Positions 24,089 to 36,618 of a stretch of 64,000 bases of DNA are shown here, in pieces (the first letter of the stretch is position 1; every line of letters starts with the position of its first letter). Below the pieces are notes generated by a model that worked only from the letters and a program-made list of their open reading frames with translations, searched no databases and was not told the DNA's origin. The position numbers and the translations under genes are program-made. The stretch covers positions 22,258,860 through 22,322,859 of the forward strand of contig NC_135244.1 in assembly GCF_947623445.1 (NCBI RefSeq). Reading direction: 5' to 3'. The DNA is from Clavelina lepadiformis. Lineage: Eukaryota > Chordata > Ascidiacea > Aplousobranchia > Clavelinidae.

Positions 24089-27000
24089 ATGGACAATATC
24101 TCCGATTCTATAGAAGGTGAAAAAGTTGGGCAAGAAGCGGTTGAAGTGCCAGGCTGTGTGGACGATGACAAGCTCACACCTGAAGGTAGAAGTTTTGAGC
24201 TAAAGTTAGCAAGGGTGCTTTGCATATATTGCATCGTACCAAAGCACAGTGGTATTAGTTTCTTGGAATTTATCGTCTCAGACAGGAAATTTTAATGAGC
24301 TTAATTTAAATGCCTATTCCATAGTTGGTCTTTGTATACATAGTGGCCAATCATTTTTACTGACTTTTCTATATTTAACTTGTTCAAAAGCTATTTTTAA
24401 ATATTTAAACGTAAGTTACGTACCAGATGTACAACTAAGTCCACGTTCAGGGCGCAATTCACCGCAGATGAACAGAATTCATCCCGACGAGAGCTCCAAT
24501 CATAGTAGGAATAATTCTCTGAGACATCGTGTAAGTATTTACTCGTATTTAGTCCAACTTCGGTACATTTGTGATAAAGGTTTTCTTGATAAAATGATTG
24601 TCATACCATTGAGTTAATTATATTTGCAAGTTATTTTATTAACATGTTTACACCATTATTCGACTTTATATATAATATATATTCCAAGCAAGTTGAAAAT
24701 ACCAACATGTATCATACATAATTAATGTTAATATTATTGTACCGGTGATAACTTATTTCTATAACTTTTACATATTTTTCACGAAAAGCAGTGATAAATG
24801 CGATTGTGTTATCGATATTTAGCCCAGTCTTTTTTGTTTGTACCGTCATGATATATGATATTTAAAGAATCATTCGTTTGCCGCTGAATGTGAGTCAGAC
24901 GAGATAAAGACGTAATTTAATGTTTACCAATTCTGCCTTTAAGTAAACAATAGGAAGCAATAGGCACCGTGCTCATAGACTCTCCCGAAACAGCTTTTGG
25001 TAGGAAGCTGTGTGTAATTAACTAAACGTGTGTTGTAACCAGGTGGTTATGAACAGCACAATGGATGAAAATGATGTTGAAGTCACGTCTTTTACGACCA
25101 GCAAGGAGGACCAACTACTTGTCGGTCACACAAATCCCGTTGTTTCTGATTATGAAGGAACTGCACTTAATGCAAAATCTCCACTGAAAAGGTAGCTATG
25201 TCATATATTGTGTTATATTTTGTTTCTGTGCAGCCTGAAACTAACTGTGTAGAACATAGGACAAATGTGAGATAGACTTTATAGGTAACTTCTGTGTACT
25301 TGTAGTATTCATGACAACCAAGTTTAGTATTAAGGTTACATTTTTCCTTTGTCTGTTGTACAATGTAGCTCAGGAAATTTAGCCAGTAACTTCTCGCTTT
25401 TTGTTAATGGTTTGTTTTCTTTTTTGATATATGAAGTATTTATCACCTTGCTGCCAACTAATAAGAAATACATTGATATATAAAGCAAATAGGTTGATTT
25501 TTTATCAGAATAAGTAACCATGCAAGTCTTTATTCAAACGATCTAAACGAAAAATTGGGTATCGCTTTAGGTAAAAAATAAGGAAGTTGTATAAATTTAG
25601 AAGAAGTGCCGTCAATCAAAGTACTAGTAGTGATACTTAGGACAATAGCAGCATGAAAACCAGGAAGGACTTTCAGTCATTGAGAGACCGCTGATATAAC
25701 AAACTTTTTGCGCAACGTTGAGGGTTAAATTGATAAATAGGCTTAAAATAAAGCATTTCCGGCTTAGCTGGACACTGGGTCTTAGGACATGCGTAATGTA
25801 AAATGGCCCACCTGTATCAGTTGGTTAGAGGACTATGCATTTAGATTCGCTCAGGCTATGTATGTATAGTTTATGGGGTGTAATGAAACAATGTATGTTC
25901 TTCATACCATCTGAGTACTGACAGCTGCAGCTTCTGAATTGCGTGATTATTGATTTCTATCAAAGGGCATGTTAATGGAAAACCAAATACGATGGAAAAT
26001 AAGTTAACATGAATGGTTTTCGATTTCTGTTTGTCGAGATTTTGTTGACAAGCCTTCTTTTATTCCCAGTGCTTCAGGCGGCCCTACTCGTATCGATAGC
26101 TTGCAGGTTGCTGCTGAAATGAGGCTGGAGACCGTTGACATCACAGAGCAGAGTTTGCATCAGGTTCCTGCATTAATTATCATTTGGCATGACACGCATA
26201 GTTTTCAGTGTATGACCAAAACTTGTGGTGGTTTATTTGTGCAAGTGTCATTTGTTGAAGCTTTCTGCCAGTTTTGTTGAAACACTTTCTTCTGTTCACT
26301 GACAATGTAATATAATGGTGGTTTTAAAGGTTACATTAAACAATTTATGTGTCTATGCGTGCTCTGTGTTACCATCTACATTTGTATTGCATCTATGATT
26401 TTTATGTGTGTAGGTTGCGAGAGATGGCAATATAATGTTGATGAAGGCAATATTGAAAAGAATGACTCCGATGAGAGCGAAAAGAAAACTAAATAAGAAA
26501 GATCGTGACAAGTTCACTCCTCTTCATTACGCTGCCAGATACAACCACTTCGAGATGTGCGAGCTTCTACTGCAGTATGGAGCAAGTCGGTCTTCTTTCT
26601 TTTTTATCTTTTGTCGTTTGTTTTCGTTTTTGTTCTATGGATATAACCTGCATTTTCCTAACATTTTACTCTTGGCATGCACCTTTTGTGCTGGTTGTCA
26701 GCCATGCAATGGCGTTTTTGTGGAAATTAGTGAGAGTTCAATGATTGAATGCATTGACTTGTCCAGTACATTTCAGTATAGTACCAGTTGCAATCATTTA
26801 AAGTGAACATTTTTTAAATTTCGTTTTCTCATTTTTTGTTTTCGTAGATTTGCATTGTCGTGGTGAAGACGACTTAACACCACTTCATCTTGTGGCTAAA
26901 TACAAACCGAAGAAAAGCAGATCAGAAAGTCTCGGAGATTATGTGAGTGGGGCTTCAGCTTTTTCTCTTCTCTGCCCCAAGTCTATAAAACATAGTTCTC

Positions 27001-30000
27001 CATAACATGATACGTTAAGATTTCGAAACACACAAACAACATCGCTCACTAAGCATCCAACCATCCGCTTACCATTTTCAATGCACTAATGGTTGCTTCC
27101 ATTAATTAAAAGGTTTCCTGGGTGAAGTGCACAAAAAACTATGTTAGAATGAACTGCATGCAATAAGTAGGTATTGTGGACAACGCTGAAGTCAGCCATT
27201 AAGCAAATCCACGTCAATACGTGTACGGTGTAGTTTATGTCTAAAAGCATTCAAGGAGAGATTAAAAATAACTACAAATTATGTGCTAAGTAAAATATAA
27301 ATATGCATCATAATATCTTGTTAAAATTATTCTTAGGTTACCACTAGATGTCACTAGACCGTAAACCTGTATAAATATATGAAAACAAGCTTGTTTAAGT
27401 CGCCGTTAAAATATCGATTTTTCATCACCAGGATGAGTCGGATGCTGCAAGTGATGAGGATGGCAGGAGTCAGCAGGAAGCAAACGTCACCGTTCTCGAG
27501 TATCTCATCTCCACTGGGGCTCACGCTAACGACAAAGATTTCTATGGATTGACCGCATTGCATCATGCGTCGCTGCGTGGGAACGTTGCTTGCGTGAAGA
27601 AACTGCTCGAGTGTCGAGGAATCTCAATTGAGGTCAATAAAATCATGTCTAAAGTGCAAATATTAGATAAGTTTTAGCCACACTTTTATGGGGTCACCAC
27701 TTCAACGTTTGCAGGCGACAGACAAGCAGCAGATGACCCCGCTTCATATCGCCGCTGTTTATGGTCATGTGGATGTTGCAAAGATACTGATCAGCTCCGG
27801 CGCAAACATCGTGTGTAAAGATGACGACAACGGCACCCCTCTGCAATTCGCAGCAGCTGAAGGGAACTTGGAGGTGAAAAAATTTAGTCTTTTGTGAGCG
27901 TGTGAATTGATCATACAAGCTGCGCCTGTGTGTTGGAACATCGGCCGCCAGACCTAAACCCCTTCCCACTTGCGGTCACCCAATTCCGAAATTGTTGCTT
28001 ACTAGGCTATTCGTGAACAACTAGAGTGTATCTCGTGTACACCCTGCACCATTTTCGCAGAATCCAGGTTGGGGACCACTGGGTTAGAAATTCATTTGTG
28101 TCACAGAATTACTGTAGCTGTAGTTTTGCAAAGAAACAGAAAGCTTTAGTTCTATTTGTTTATTTATAAAAATGTAGTAATTTAGTAGTAAAAATATTAT
28201 TGTCAGATTGTGGAGTTGATTTTGAGGCAATGCGAGAAATATTCTCACTTGAATGTCCTCGACATGATCGACGAGAAAGACAACGACGGGAATACCCCCC
28301 TTCATCTTGGAGTGGACAATGGACATCTTAATATCACAAAACACATTATCGAGCGGTGTCTGTCGTATGGTACGTGTGTAGGGTTTAGGTTGGCTTCGGC
28401 AATCAGTAATGACTGTTAGCTGCCAGTGCTAACCAATGTTAGCTAATGTTAATTATTAAAAATGGTAATTACACTTAATGGCAATTTAATAACGTTTTCA
28501 CATTTTCATTTGAAGTGCTTTAAAATTTCGTAGATTTTATGAAAGCAATGTGATCTACTAAAATTGATTCATTACCATGTCATTACTAAGTAAGTTGTTT
28601 TCATTTTCCAGGTCATCCCAGCACCCTAAATTGTCGCCGTAACAACAGGGAAACCCCCCTTCACTTAGCGTCGCGCCACGGTCACTTTGAAATCGTGAAG
28701 ATATTGTTGGAGAAGGGTGCCAAGTTGAATTGTCGTGATGAGGGGTTACAGACCCCACTTATGGTGGCGTCCCAATTTAATCATCATAACGTTGTAAAGT
28801 TTTTGATTGAATGGTAACTGTCAACAAATCACAGCCTGTCATTACATTGTTTCAACAGTGTGATGTGAGTTATAAGCAGGGTTGCTATTTCGTCCTTATT
28901 TCTAAGATTTGTCCTTATTTGGGACTTGTGTCCTTATTTTGTCTTATTTTGATGCAACATTGATTGCCTTCTCCTGTAGTGCATTGTTTAAAGTAGCATT
29001 CTTCTTTTGTTTCCTAGTCGTCCCTATTTTTGAGTCCAGACCGATGGCAACCCTGGTTATAATCCTTTGGATGACAAACTGTTATATCCCTGTTTATATA
29101 CAGGAGTTCTTTTGTAATAATTACTTCAATCCACTAATGAAAATGATCATCATTGTTCTCAGCGGAGCCAACATAGAACTTCACGATGCTGACAACTTCA
29201 CCGCATTGTTATTAGCTGCCAGCTACGGGCACGCAGAGACAATCTCAGTGTTACTGGAGAACAGAGCAAATATAATGGCGGTCGACAAGAACGACAAAAG
29301 TGTCATTTTCCAGTGCGCAGAAGACGACCGCGTCGACGCCTTACAGGTTGGTTTAAGTTCAAAATTTACTGTTTGATGTTGATGAAGATTTTTATTGTAG
29401 TCAGGCTTGATTGCCATTGCTTGTGAATGGTCCAAATGCAAGGTAGATTTCTGTTGTATATATTCAGGTCAGGTGTGTGAGTGGTTGGTAAGCCAGACCA
29501 ATCTCATTGTGCATGGAGCTGTTTTAAATGCACTTGTATTAAACCGTGACAAACTTTGTTTGATCAGGAACTACTAAAGCATAAGAAAGTGAAAAATCTC
29601 CTGGACGTGCCTGATCGTCATGACAACACACCACTGCACGCTGCCGCTGACAGTGGCAATATCACCATCGTCAAGGTTAAACGCCACCTCGCTTGTCATA
29701 TCTTGCAGTTTTCCCAGTTCGTCTTTTCTTGAAATTTCTATAAACATCTCAATGTTTTAAGTAGTTTGATGCAAGAGAATGAAACGTTATGAAAACAGCG
29801 CAAGTAGTTCACAGAATGAATAATTCAATGTAAATGTAAAACAATGTAGAAGTGATAAAAATATTCAGCACTGATGTGCTCTAGGCATGTTCTTATACAA
29901 TGAAGGTGTAATTACTTCCCATATCTGCTCATTTGTTATCCTTCTCCTGTTAAGATGTTGCTGAATGCGGGGGCGACGATCGACCTCAAGAATGAAGACG

Positions 30001-33000
30001 AACAAACTCCTCTTCATCTTGCTGCTGAGAACGGATCGGTGAAGATCGTGAAGGAGCTTGTGAGCAGGAAGAAGGAGATTGTTCACGACGATGACGAGGG
30101 AGCAAACACTCCTCTGCATCTCGCTGCTCTCAGTGGGAGGCAGCATTGTGTCCGGGAGCTCGTGCGCCTTGGAGCAAACATCGGAGCAAGGTGAGAATAA
30201 TTAATAAGTTCATCGACTCATCATCGGACAAGCAAGGACCAGTAAAAATCATCTACTTTGCTATTTAACAAGGAACGCAAAACAGTGGACTCCCTTGGAC
30301 TGCTGCGCATCGGCAGGGATGTACAAGTCGGCCACAGTCCTCCTTGAAGCGGATTGTCCTGTTGATCCCAAGGATAAGAGGAAGGTTACTCCCCTCCACC
30401 TCGCCTGCCAGGAAGGTCACAAGAAGATGGTCGAATTGTTGCTCGCGTAAGTTCTACTTGTCATTTTTGTGCGTAAAATGCTACGACATAGTTGATGGTA
30501 TTACCACTGCAGATTTTGCTGATATAGCAACTTTGTATGCAGTGAGTCTTAGTTTTAATCACAATGCTGAAAGGTTTAACTCGCTAAAAGTCGTGTAAGT
30601 CTTTCGCGCTACAACCTGAATGTGAATTTACTTATATGTGCTGAACGTTTTTAACAACTTAAATTTATTTCATTGGCAACTTCAATAAATTTAAATAAAT
30701 CATGAAAACACAAACCTGAAACTTCATCCGACAGTTGGAACGCTGACATCACACATCGTGCTGTGCACGGACGAAATGCATTAGACTTCGCCATTGACCA
30801 CGGCCAGGTTGAATGCGCAAGGACCATCATTGCGAGCGACAAATGGAGAGAAGCTTTGGAGAATCGAACCAGGGACATTCTTACCGGTTAGTTTTATTCA
30901 CTATTTGCTAACACGTGATGTAGTTTTCTTCATATTATTAATTTAATCCTGTTATTAATGTACTTTTAATATTTATTATTTGCTGTTAGTGAAGTGATTG
31001 ATAAATGGGATAGCATAGTTATCAATAGATAGGTAATTGATGTTGTAAAGGATGAACGATAACTTTTATTGCTTGCAATGATGGAATATCTGGCAAGGTC
31101 CAGTTGCATGTTGAAGTAAAGTATTTTTAATTTATATCTTATACTTAAAATGATTAATGCTAATTAATTATCGCTAGTTAGTTATTAGCTATTGTTCTTT
31201 ACATAATGACCAATTGTTATTCACTGTCAGATGAAATGACACAGACACCGATGCGGAAACTGATCCGTAAAATGCCGAGTGTCGCAGAAGACGTCTTCCG
31301 CAAGTGCATGAGAGACAACGGACGTCATAAAGACCATCCCCTTTATGAGGTCACAATCATACTTTGATTGTAATACTCATTATAATGCGCTCATCTGACG
31401 CTCCAATTATGTTCAGATTTCGTTTGATTACGAATTCCTGGATGATGAGTTTTCGTGCACACAATGGTACGAGATGGATGATACGACTTCAGAAATCAAT
31501 ATTCCTGTAGATGGGAATGTCCCTGTTAAGAGCAATTATACTGAGTTTAGCACCGAGGTAATTCCCTTGTAGTACATCTTCGTGTTAGATGTCTATGCAG
31601 TGATTTGTAAAATTTCAACTGTATGTGTTTAGAAAATAGTGAAAGGTTTGTTGTAGATAGAAAATGATTTGGTAGCAATCAGGCTCTTTGTATTATAGTT
31701 TGTGATAGCTGGTAAAAAAAATAATGTTCGGTCAATTTTGCACTAACAACTTAGAATTAGCACTACAACTTAAAATTTCATTTTCTTAATATTGGAAAAA
31801 AGTTTGGACATTTCCGACTATCAGACGACCATCAGAATTGTGGTTCGGATATCCACATCAGGGTATTTCCCATTCGCATGTGCATTCTTTGTTGCATTTT
31901 TTTATGATTTTCATTTACTGCATTTTGCTTTTTTCTGACTTGAATTCATCCATCAGGTTGTTGGTGAAAAACTTTGTTGTATGGTCGTTTGTTTGAAATT
32001 TGATTTTTTTTAAGTTGCATTTTTGCTTCACATCAAATGCTCATGTTTACTGGTGATTGATTTTTGTTGGGCATGTGATTATTTAAGCTAAAGCACTTCG
32101 TGGAAATCAATCATCACATTTAAACTTACATGATATATTATATCAGTGTAGCACGGAAGAGAAATGCCGCATATTTTCTACAATTTACGTCTGTGATTGG
32201 ATGAATTATAAGATGTCTGTGGACAAACATTTTGCTTTGAACTAGGTTGATGTTTGTAGGTGTACGATGACGTAGGAAAAGTGACAGAAAACGCCGAACC
32301 TTACTTGAAAGATTCGACGATGCTCATGAAGAATCATCCCCTCTACGTCATGGTACGGCAACTTATTCCTTTTCACATTTTCGTGAAGCGTACATCAATT
32401 TTGTTTCAGTTCGATATTTGATGCTTTTTGTAGAATTGTTAAAATGTAACATAACACAAACAATATTTTGATGTTGTTGACATGGTTTTAATTTCAATAC
32501 GTTAATATTTAATTTTCTTATTTAATTTTGTAAGTGTGATATTGAAAAAATTTTTTACATCGACATCAAAATTTTTGTTTTTTAGGTGAAGTCGAGAAGG
32601 GTGACTCTGATGCGTCACCCACTGGTGATCAGTCTTTTGAACCACAAGTGGCGAGCTTATGGCAGGACAGTCTACTACACCAACCTTCTCATTTATGTGA
32701 TCTTCATGGCCGTCCTCAACTCCTACATGCTAACCGTTCCTCCTCCGTTTGCCATTAGTAAGCTTTTATTATTCTTGTGTGGGCAGAGCATTTTTTCACC
32801 ATTCAGAATACGAAGGAGAGCGTATTTTCTCCCAAATTATGGAAAAAAGCTCCACTATCAAAATTACTGGAACATAACCGTTTTCTCTTTCATATTCTGG
32901 ATGGTGAGTAAAAGGATCTACCTTTTGTGTTCCAGTATTTCCAACATAGCTGTCGTGCTTAATTTTGTAGAGAATTAACTACAATTCATATTTTTGACTA

Positions 33001-35678
33001 AGAACTGCTCGTTAATGCAACGCTCAATCAATGTGCAGGATTTGAAAGGAATTGATCAAAATACCAATCATACAAACCCCATGATATGAATCGAAATCAC
33101 GAAACTTTAATGAACATGCAGTGAGCGCATGAGACATGCTAAAATCTTTTTCAGATGCAGACGAGTCGAACGACACATGCGCCGTAGTTCGCGCCGAAGC
33201 TCAGGGAATATGGGGGGCAACGTGCCCGCCGCGATATGCCGAGTGGAGACCAATCGCCGGGATCATAATTCTCGCGCTGGCCATCTATAGTCTTGTGAAG
33301 GAAGTTAGTGGAAAGTGGAACTTTATGGAATTTCTTTGTTATTATACTTATATAAAATATATAATATCTTTTTTATTATAATTTATTTTTGTTTCATTGC
33401 AAGGTTGGGCAGATTTTCTGCATTTCAATTTTGCATGACACGACACGATAGCACTTTGCCCTTTTCTGTGTTTTCCCCCCAAATACTATTATTGACTGCA
33501 GTTTTGTTTCGTGATAAGAAATGCACATCATTTCCATTGTTCAGGCGTATCAGCTTCTAACCCAACGATCGTCCTACTTCACAAACATAACAAACCTGGT
33601 CGAGTTATCGTTGTACGTCCTCGCCATACTGCTGGTGATTGATGTGACAACTTTTGGCAGCAACACTGGCATCAGAGAGGTAATTCTGAATTCTTTTTAG
33701 GCTTTACTCAGGGGAGTAATTTCCTTCAAGACGGCTACAGTTGTCGCCATCACGCCATGTTTTTGGTTGATAAATATCTCAAACCTCGGTAACAGGAAGC
33801 TGGCAACAAAGTTATTTTAACCATTGAAGCTCTGTGTAGTTGAGTAAAGTCAAAAGGAAAATACTTCCATCCACTAAAGCAGATGATCCTAGAACAATCT
33901 ATTTTGCTTTTAATGTCAACCGATGAATTTATATCCGAGCAGTTGCTATTAATCTAAAAGGCAAATTTTTCATTTTTGAATCCGATCTCCTCCAGGCTTG
34001 GCAATGGCAGTGCGGATCGGCGGCCCTTTTCTTCTCGTGGATAGGACTTCTCCTCTTCATTCAGAACTTCCCCAGGTTCGGCATCTACGTCCTCATGTTC
34101 AGTGACGTCATGAAGACGTTCATCTCATTCTTCGCCGTGTTCGCTCTCTTCATCCTGGGATTCGCGTTCAGCTTCCACGTCCTCCTGCAGAATCAGGTCG
34201 GGTTCGATTTTGTCGAATTGTAGAATTTATCTTTGTTTTGTCTGAAGTCAACAATAAGATTTGTGATGCGATTATTATGTCACAGTACGCTTTCAACCAA
34301 TGGTGGAACAGCATCGTAAAAACGTTCGTGATGATGATTGGTGAATTCGATTATGACACAATATTCAACAGCGAAGCGACTTCACCGATATATACAGACC
34401 AGGTACTTTGTGTTGATTTTTGACGTTCGGTGATTATTGAAATCAGTGCTTAGGTTATTCTATTGTCGGATTACCTCATGTGCCACAGATATGTGCCACA
34501 GACTATCCGGTGTAGAACTCGATCTCATTGAAAGTTTTTTGTATTCTCAGCTGCAGTACGAAGTGATCACCTATCTCCTTTTCGTGACCTTCATGATTAT
34601 CATGAGCATCATCATCATGAACTTGCTCGTGAGTAATACATGATCATATGATATAGAACCACAGTGTCGAACATTTTCTAAACGAGGTCTTTTTCTCGCC
34701 CAGGTTGGTTTAGCGGTCGATGACATCAAAGAGGTTCAGGACAACGCTGTGCTGGAGAGTCTCGCCATGCAGGTAATCACTCATCCGTGCCCGCTACTTA
34801 CAGCCACATGCGCTTTTTTGCTTTTCTGCTTTTCACGTGCACTGGTTCAATGCTTTCGTTTATGAGCAATTTCAGCGCTTGTTTCTACCGGTGCTCGCGT
34901 CAAATTAGCGAACCAAGCACCGTGAGTGTTTTTAAACGGTGTGATTCAGCCTAGTTTTTGTTTATTTGCGCAAAACTATTTCTAATAGTGTTGAAAGTTG
35001 TAGGCTCTTTGGTATTGCGCTTGAGTGCTGCAATTTATACTCAATCTTTGGTCTTTTTGCACTTAAGGTGAAACTGACTCTCGATGTTGAGTACACTTTG
35101 CCTCAGTTTCTGCGTCGAAGATTTTTGCAAAAATATCGTAAATTTTCGCCGAATCGATACCGCAGACGTCATTGGCTGGTGAGATGGCTTCACTCTGAGG
35201 AGCATTTGAATCATGAGACTATTGAGGAAGCGCTTAACCCAGAGAAGGTGGGAGTCATAAACACCTGACGTTTTGCTTAGTGCAGTTGCTTAAGTGTTTT
35301 TTTATCTTATAATTCGACTTCGTTTTTGGCGTGTATTGTGTGCGTGTAGGTGTCGTTTGAATTAAGTTATTTTTGAAGACAGTCCAATGAAATAACTTGA
35401 TCTCTTCATAAACTTTTAAATAAAAGTAGTTAAGTAAGTTGAAGTCAGTCATAAACGAGTTCACATTTATCCCCATTTCACCTCAACCATCGCAGACCGA
35501 CCTGCAACTGATGGAAGGAAAGATCGATCTTCTTCAAACCAAAGTCCGAGATATCAGAGGTCAGATGAGGTCACTGGACGACCGATCGCGTCAGATCGAG
35601 ACTATGACCCAATCGCTGGTAAACCACTTCAAGGTCAAGTGGGAGAAACAGGAGGATGACGTAGAAGGAGAAGATTGA
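24089..35678 (+). CDS. TRPA1: TRPA-family ankyrin-repeat cation channel
   Basis: A complete 27-exon model, 1308 residues. Exons: 24089-24185, 24427-24530, 25043-25191, 26070-26163, 26414-26585, 26848-26942, 27432-27632, 27715-27873, 28207-28369, 28612-28813, 29163-29346, 29568-29675, 29955-30190, 30273-30446, 30735-30886, 31231-31349, 31417-31557, 32260-32352, 32586-32757, 33155-33303, 33545-33679, 33996-34196, 34286-34402, 34551-34628, 34704-34772, 35068-35247, 35496-35678. Every junction is GT-AG and in phase. Ankyrin repeats (TPLHLA-type) fill about residues 150-760. A linker follows, then S1 about 905-927, S2 968-986, S3 1004-1024, S4 1041-1062, S5 1072-1094, the pore helix and filter (VMMIGEFDY, 1110-1120) and S6 1144-1168, running into NLLVGLAVDDIKEVQ. 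The tail ends in a charged coiled coil. The NLLVGLAVxDI and GLAV...AMQ stretch is diagnostic of TRPA. The protein is a plasma-membrane sensor of irritants or temperature in other animals; the stimulus here is unknown. A short acidic insert (DESDAASDEDG) interrupts the ankyrin array. Confidence 0.95.
27900..28081. mobile_element. Truncated hAT-like fragment in a TRPA intron
   Basis: In intron 8 of TRPA the sequence GGTTGGGGACCACTG (28067-28081) is the complement of a typical hAT terminus (CAGTGGTCCCCAACC). No matching left terminus is visible in the intron, so only a right-end fragment remains and the left border given is approximate. Confidence 0.4.
28877..29055. mobile_element. Small hAT-type MITE in a TRPA intron
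   Basis: A 179-bp element in intron 10 of TRPA. Its termini are CAGGGTTGCTAT (28877) and, as complement, CAGGGTTGCCAT (ending at 29055), 11 of 12 identical. The flanking 8-mers GTTATAAG (28869-28876) and GTTATAAT (29056-29063) match at 7 of 8. The interior is T-rich with repeated GTCCTTATTT. It is non-coding. Confidence 0.85.
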
Positions 35679-36618
35679 CGACGTCACAATAGTTTCCATG
35701 ACAACGTTTAGCGAGTATTATTGCGTGGTAAAGAGTTTAGTTTAAGCTGTATTTGAGCACTTCTTGTATACGTCATAAATCCAACGTAGAACGCTAATTT
35801 TTATGAGTTACTGCTCGATTTTACTTCGTGTATTGCACTATGTGGTTCAGGTTACTGATTTTTTTATGTATTACTCCATAATTATCTGCGTTTATTTTTC
35901 CTATTCTTAGACGATAATCTAGTTCATGTTCGCACTAATTACAGTTTCATTCTTATTCCTTGTACGTATGTTGCGAATCACTGATTGTATTTTTAGTATT
36001 AAGCTGAATTGTTGACGTAGGATTGCTGTAATGGTTATCGCTCGTTGTAGTACCAATTTCTACTTTCATATCATGACGTGAGCACTTCATAAGATTCCAT
36101 AATCATATCATGCGGAATGTCTTACCTTTGCAATTGTTCTACTCTTGAAAGCTTAAAAATAATCGCGTCTTCAACAGTTTAACTATGTTAGTTATAGTAT
36201 GTTCTCGTCAATCCACTGTTTTGCTTTGGTATAAGTAAATGGCATATGTGGTACGGCCGGTAGTTGCTTGTGTGAAGAACTTGTTAATATCTGCATTTAT
36301 CCTAGTTTCATCGAAATCACTGTACGTAGCCATTGAAATAAAATTGCATGTGACTTGTATATTTTAAGCAACATGTATATTAGAAACGTGTGCTGGTTGG
36401 TTTGAAACTTTTGGTATTGCATAAACTCAACGAGGTTAAAAATAAAATTTAAAAATTTAGATGGTTTTCACAGAAACGAGTTTTGAGCTTTCGAGGCCGA
36501 CAATTATCTGTAAAAAAAAAACGTTTTTCAACAAAACTTGTCAAAAAATTATAACAACAACCTTTAATATAATTTTAAGATGTTGAAAGCGCTTTAAAAT
36601 AAACTAATTTTTTTCTAC
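35679..36618. other. Shared 3' region between convergent TRPA and WDR27
   Basis: About 940 bases separate the two stop codons, tail-to-tail. It should contain both 3' UTRs. ATTAAA on the minus strand (36563-36568) could serve WDR27. No additional gene is seen. Confidence 0.5.
36337..36342 (+). promoter_or_regulatory. Candidate polyadenylation signal of TRPA
   Basis: AATAAA lies 659 bases after the TRPA stop codon and is followed by GT/T-rich sequence (GTGACTTGTATATTTT). It is the first canonical AATAAA hexamer I noticed in a suitable context downstream of the stop. Use of the site is inferred. Confidence 0.45.
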
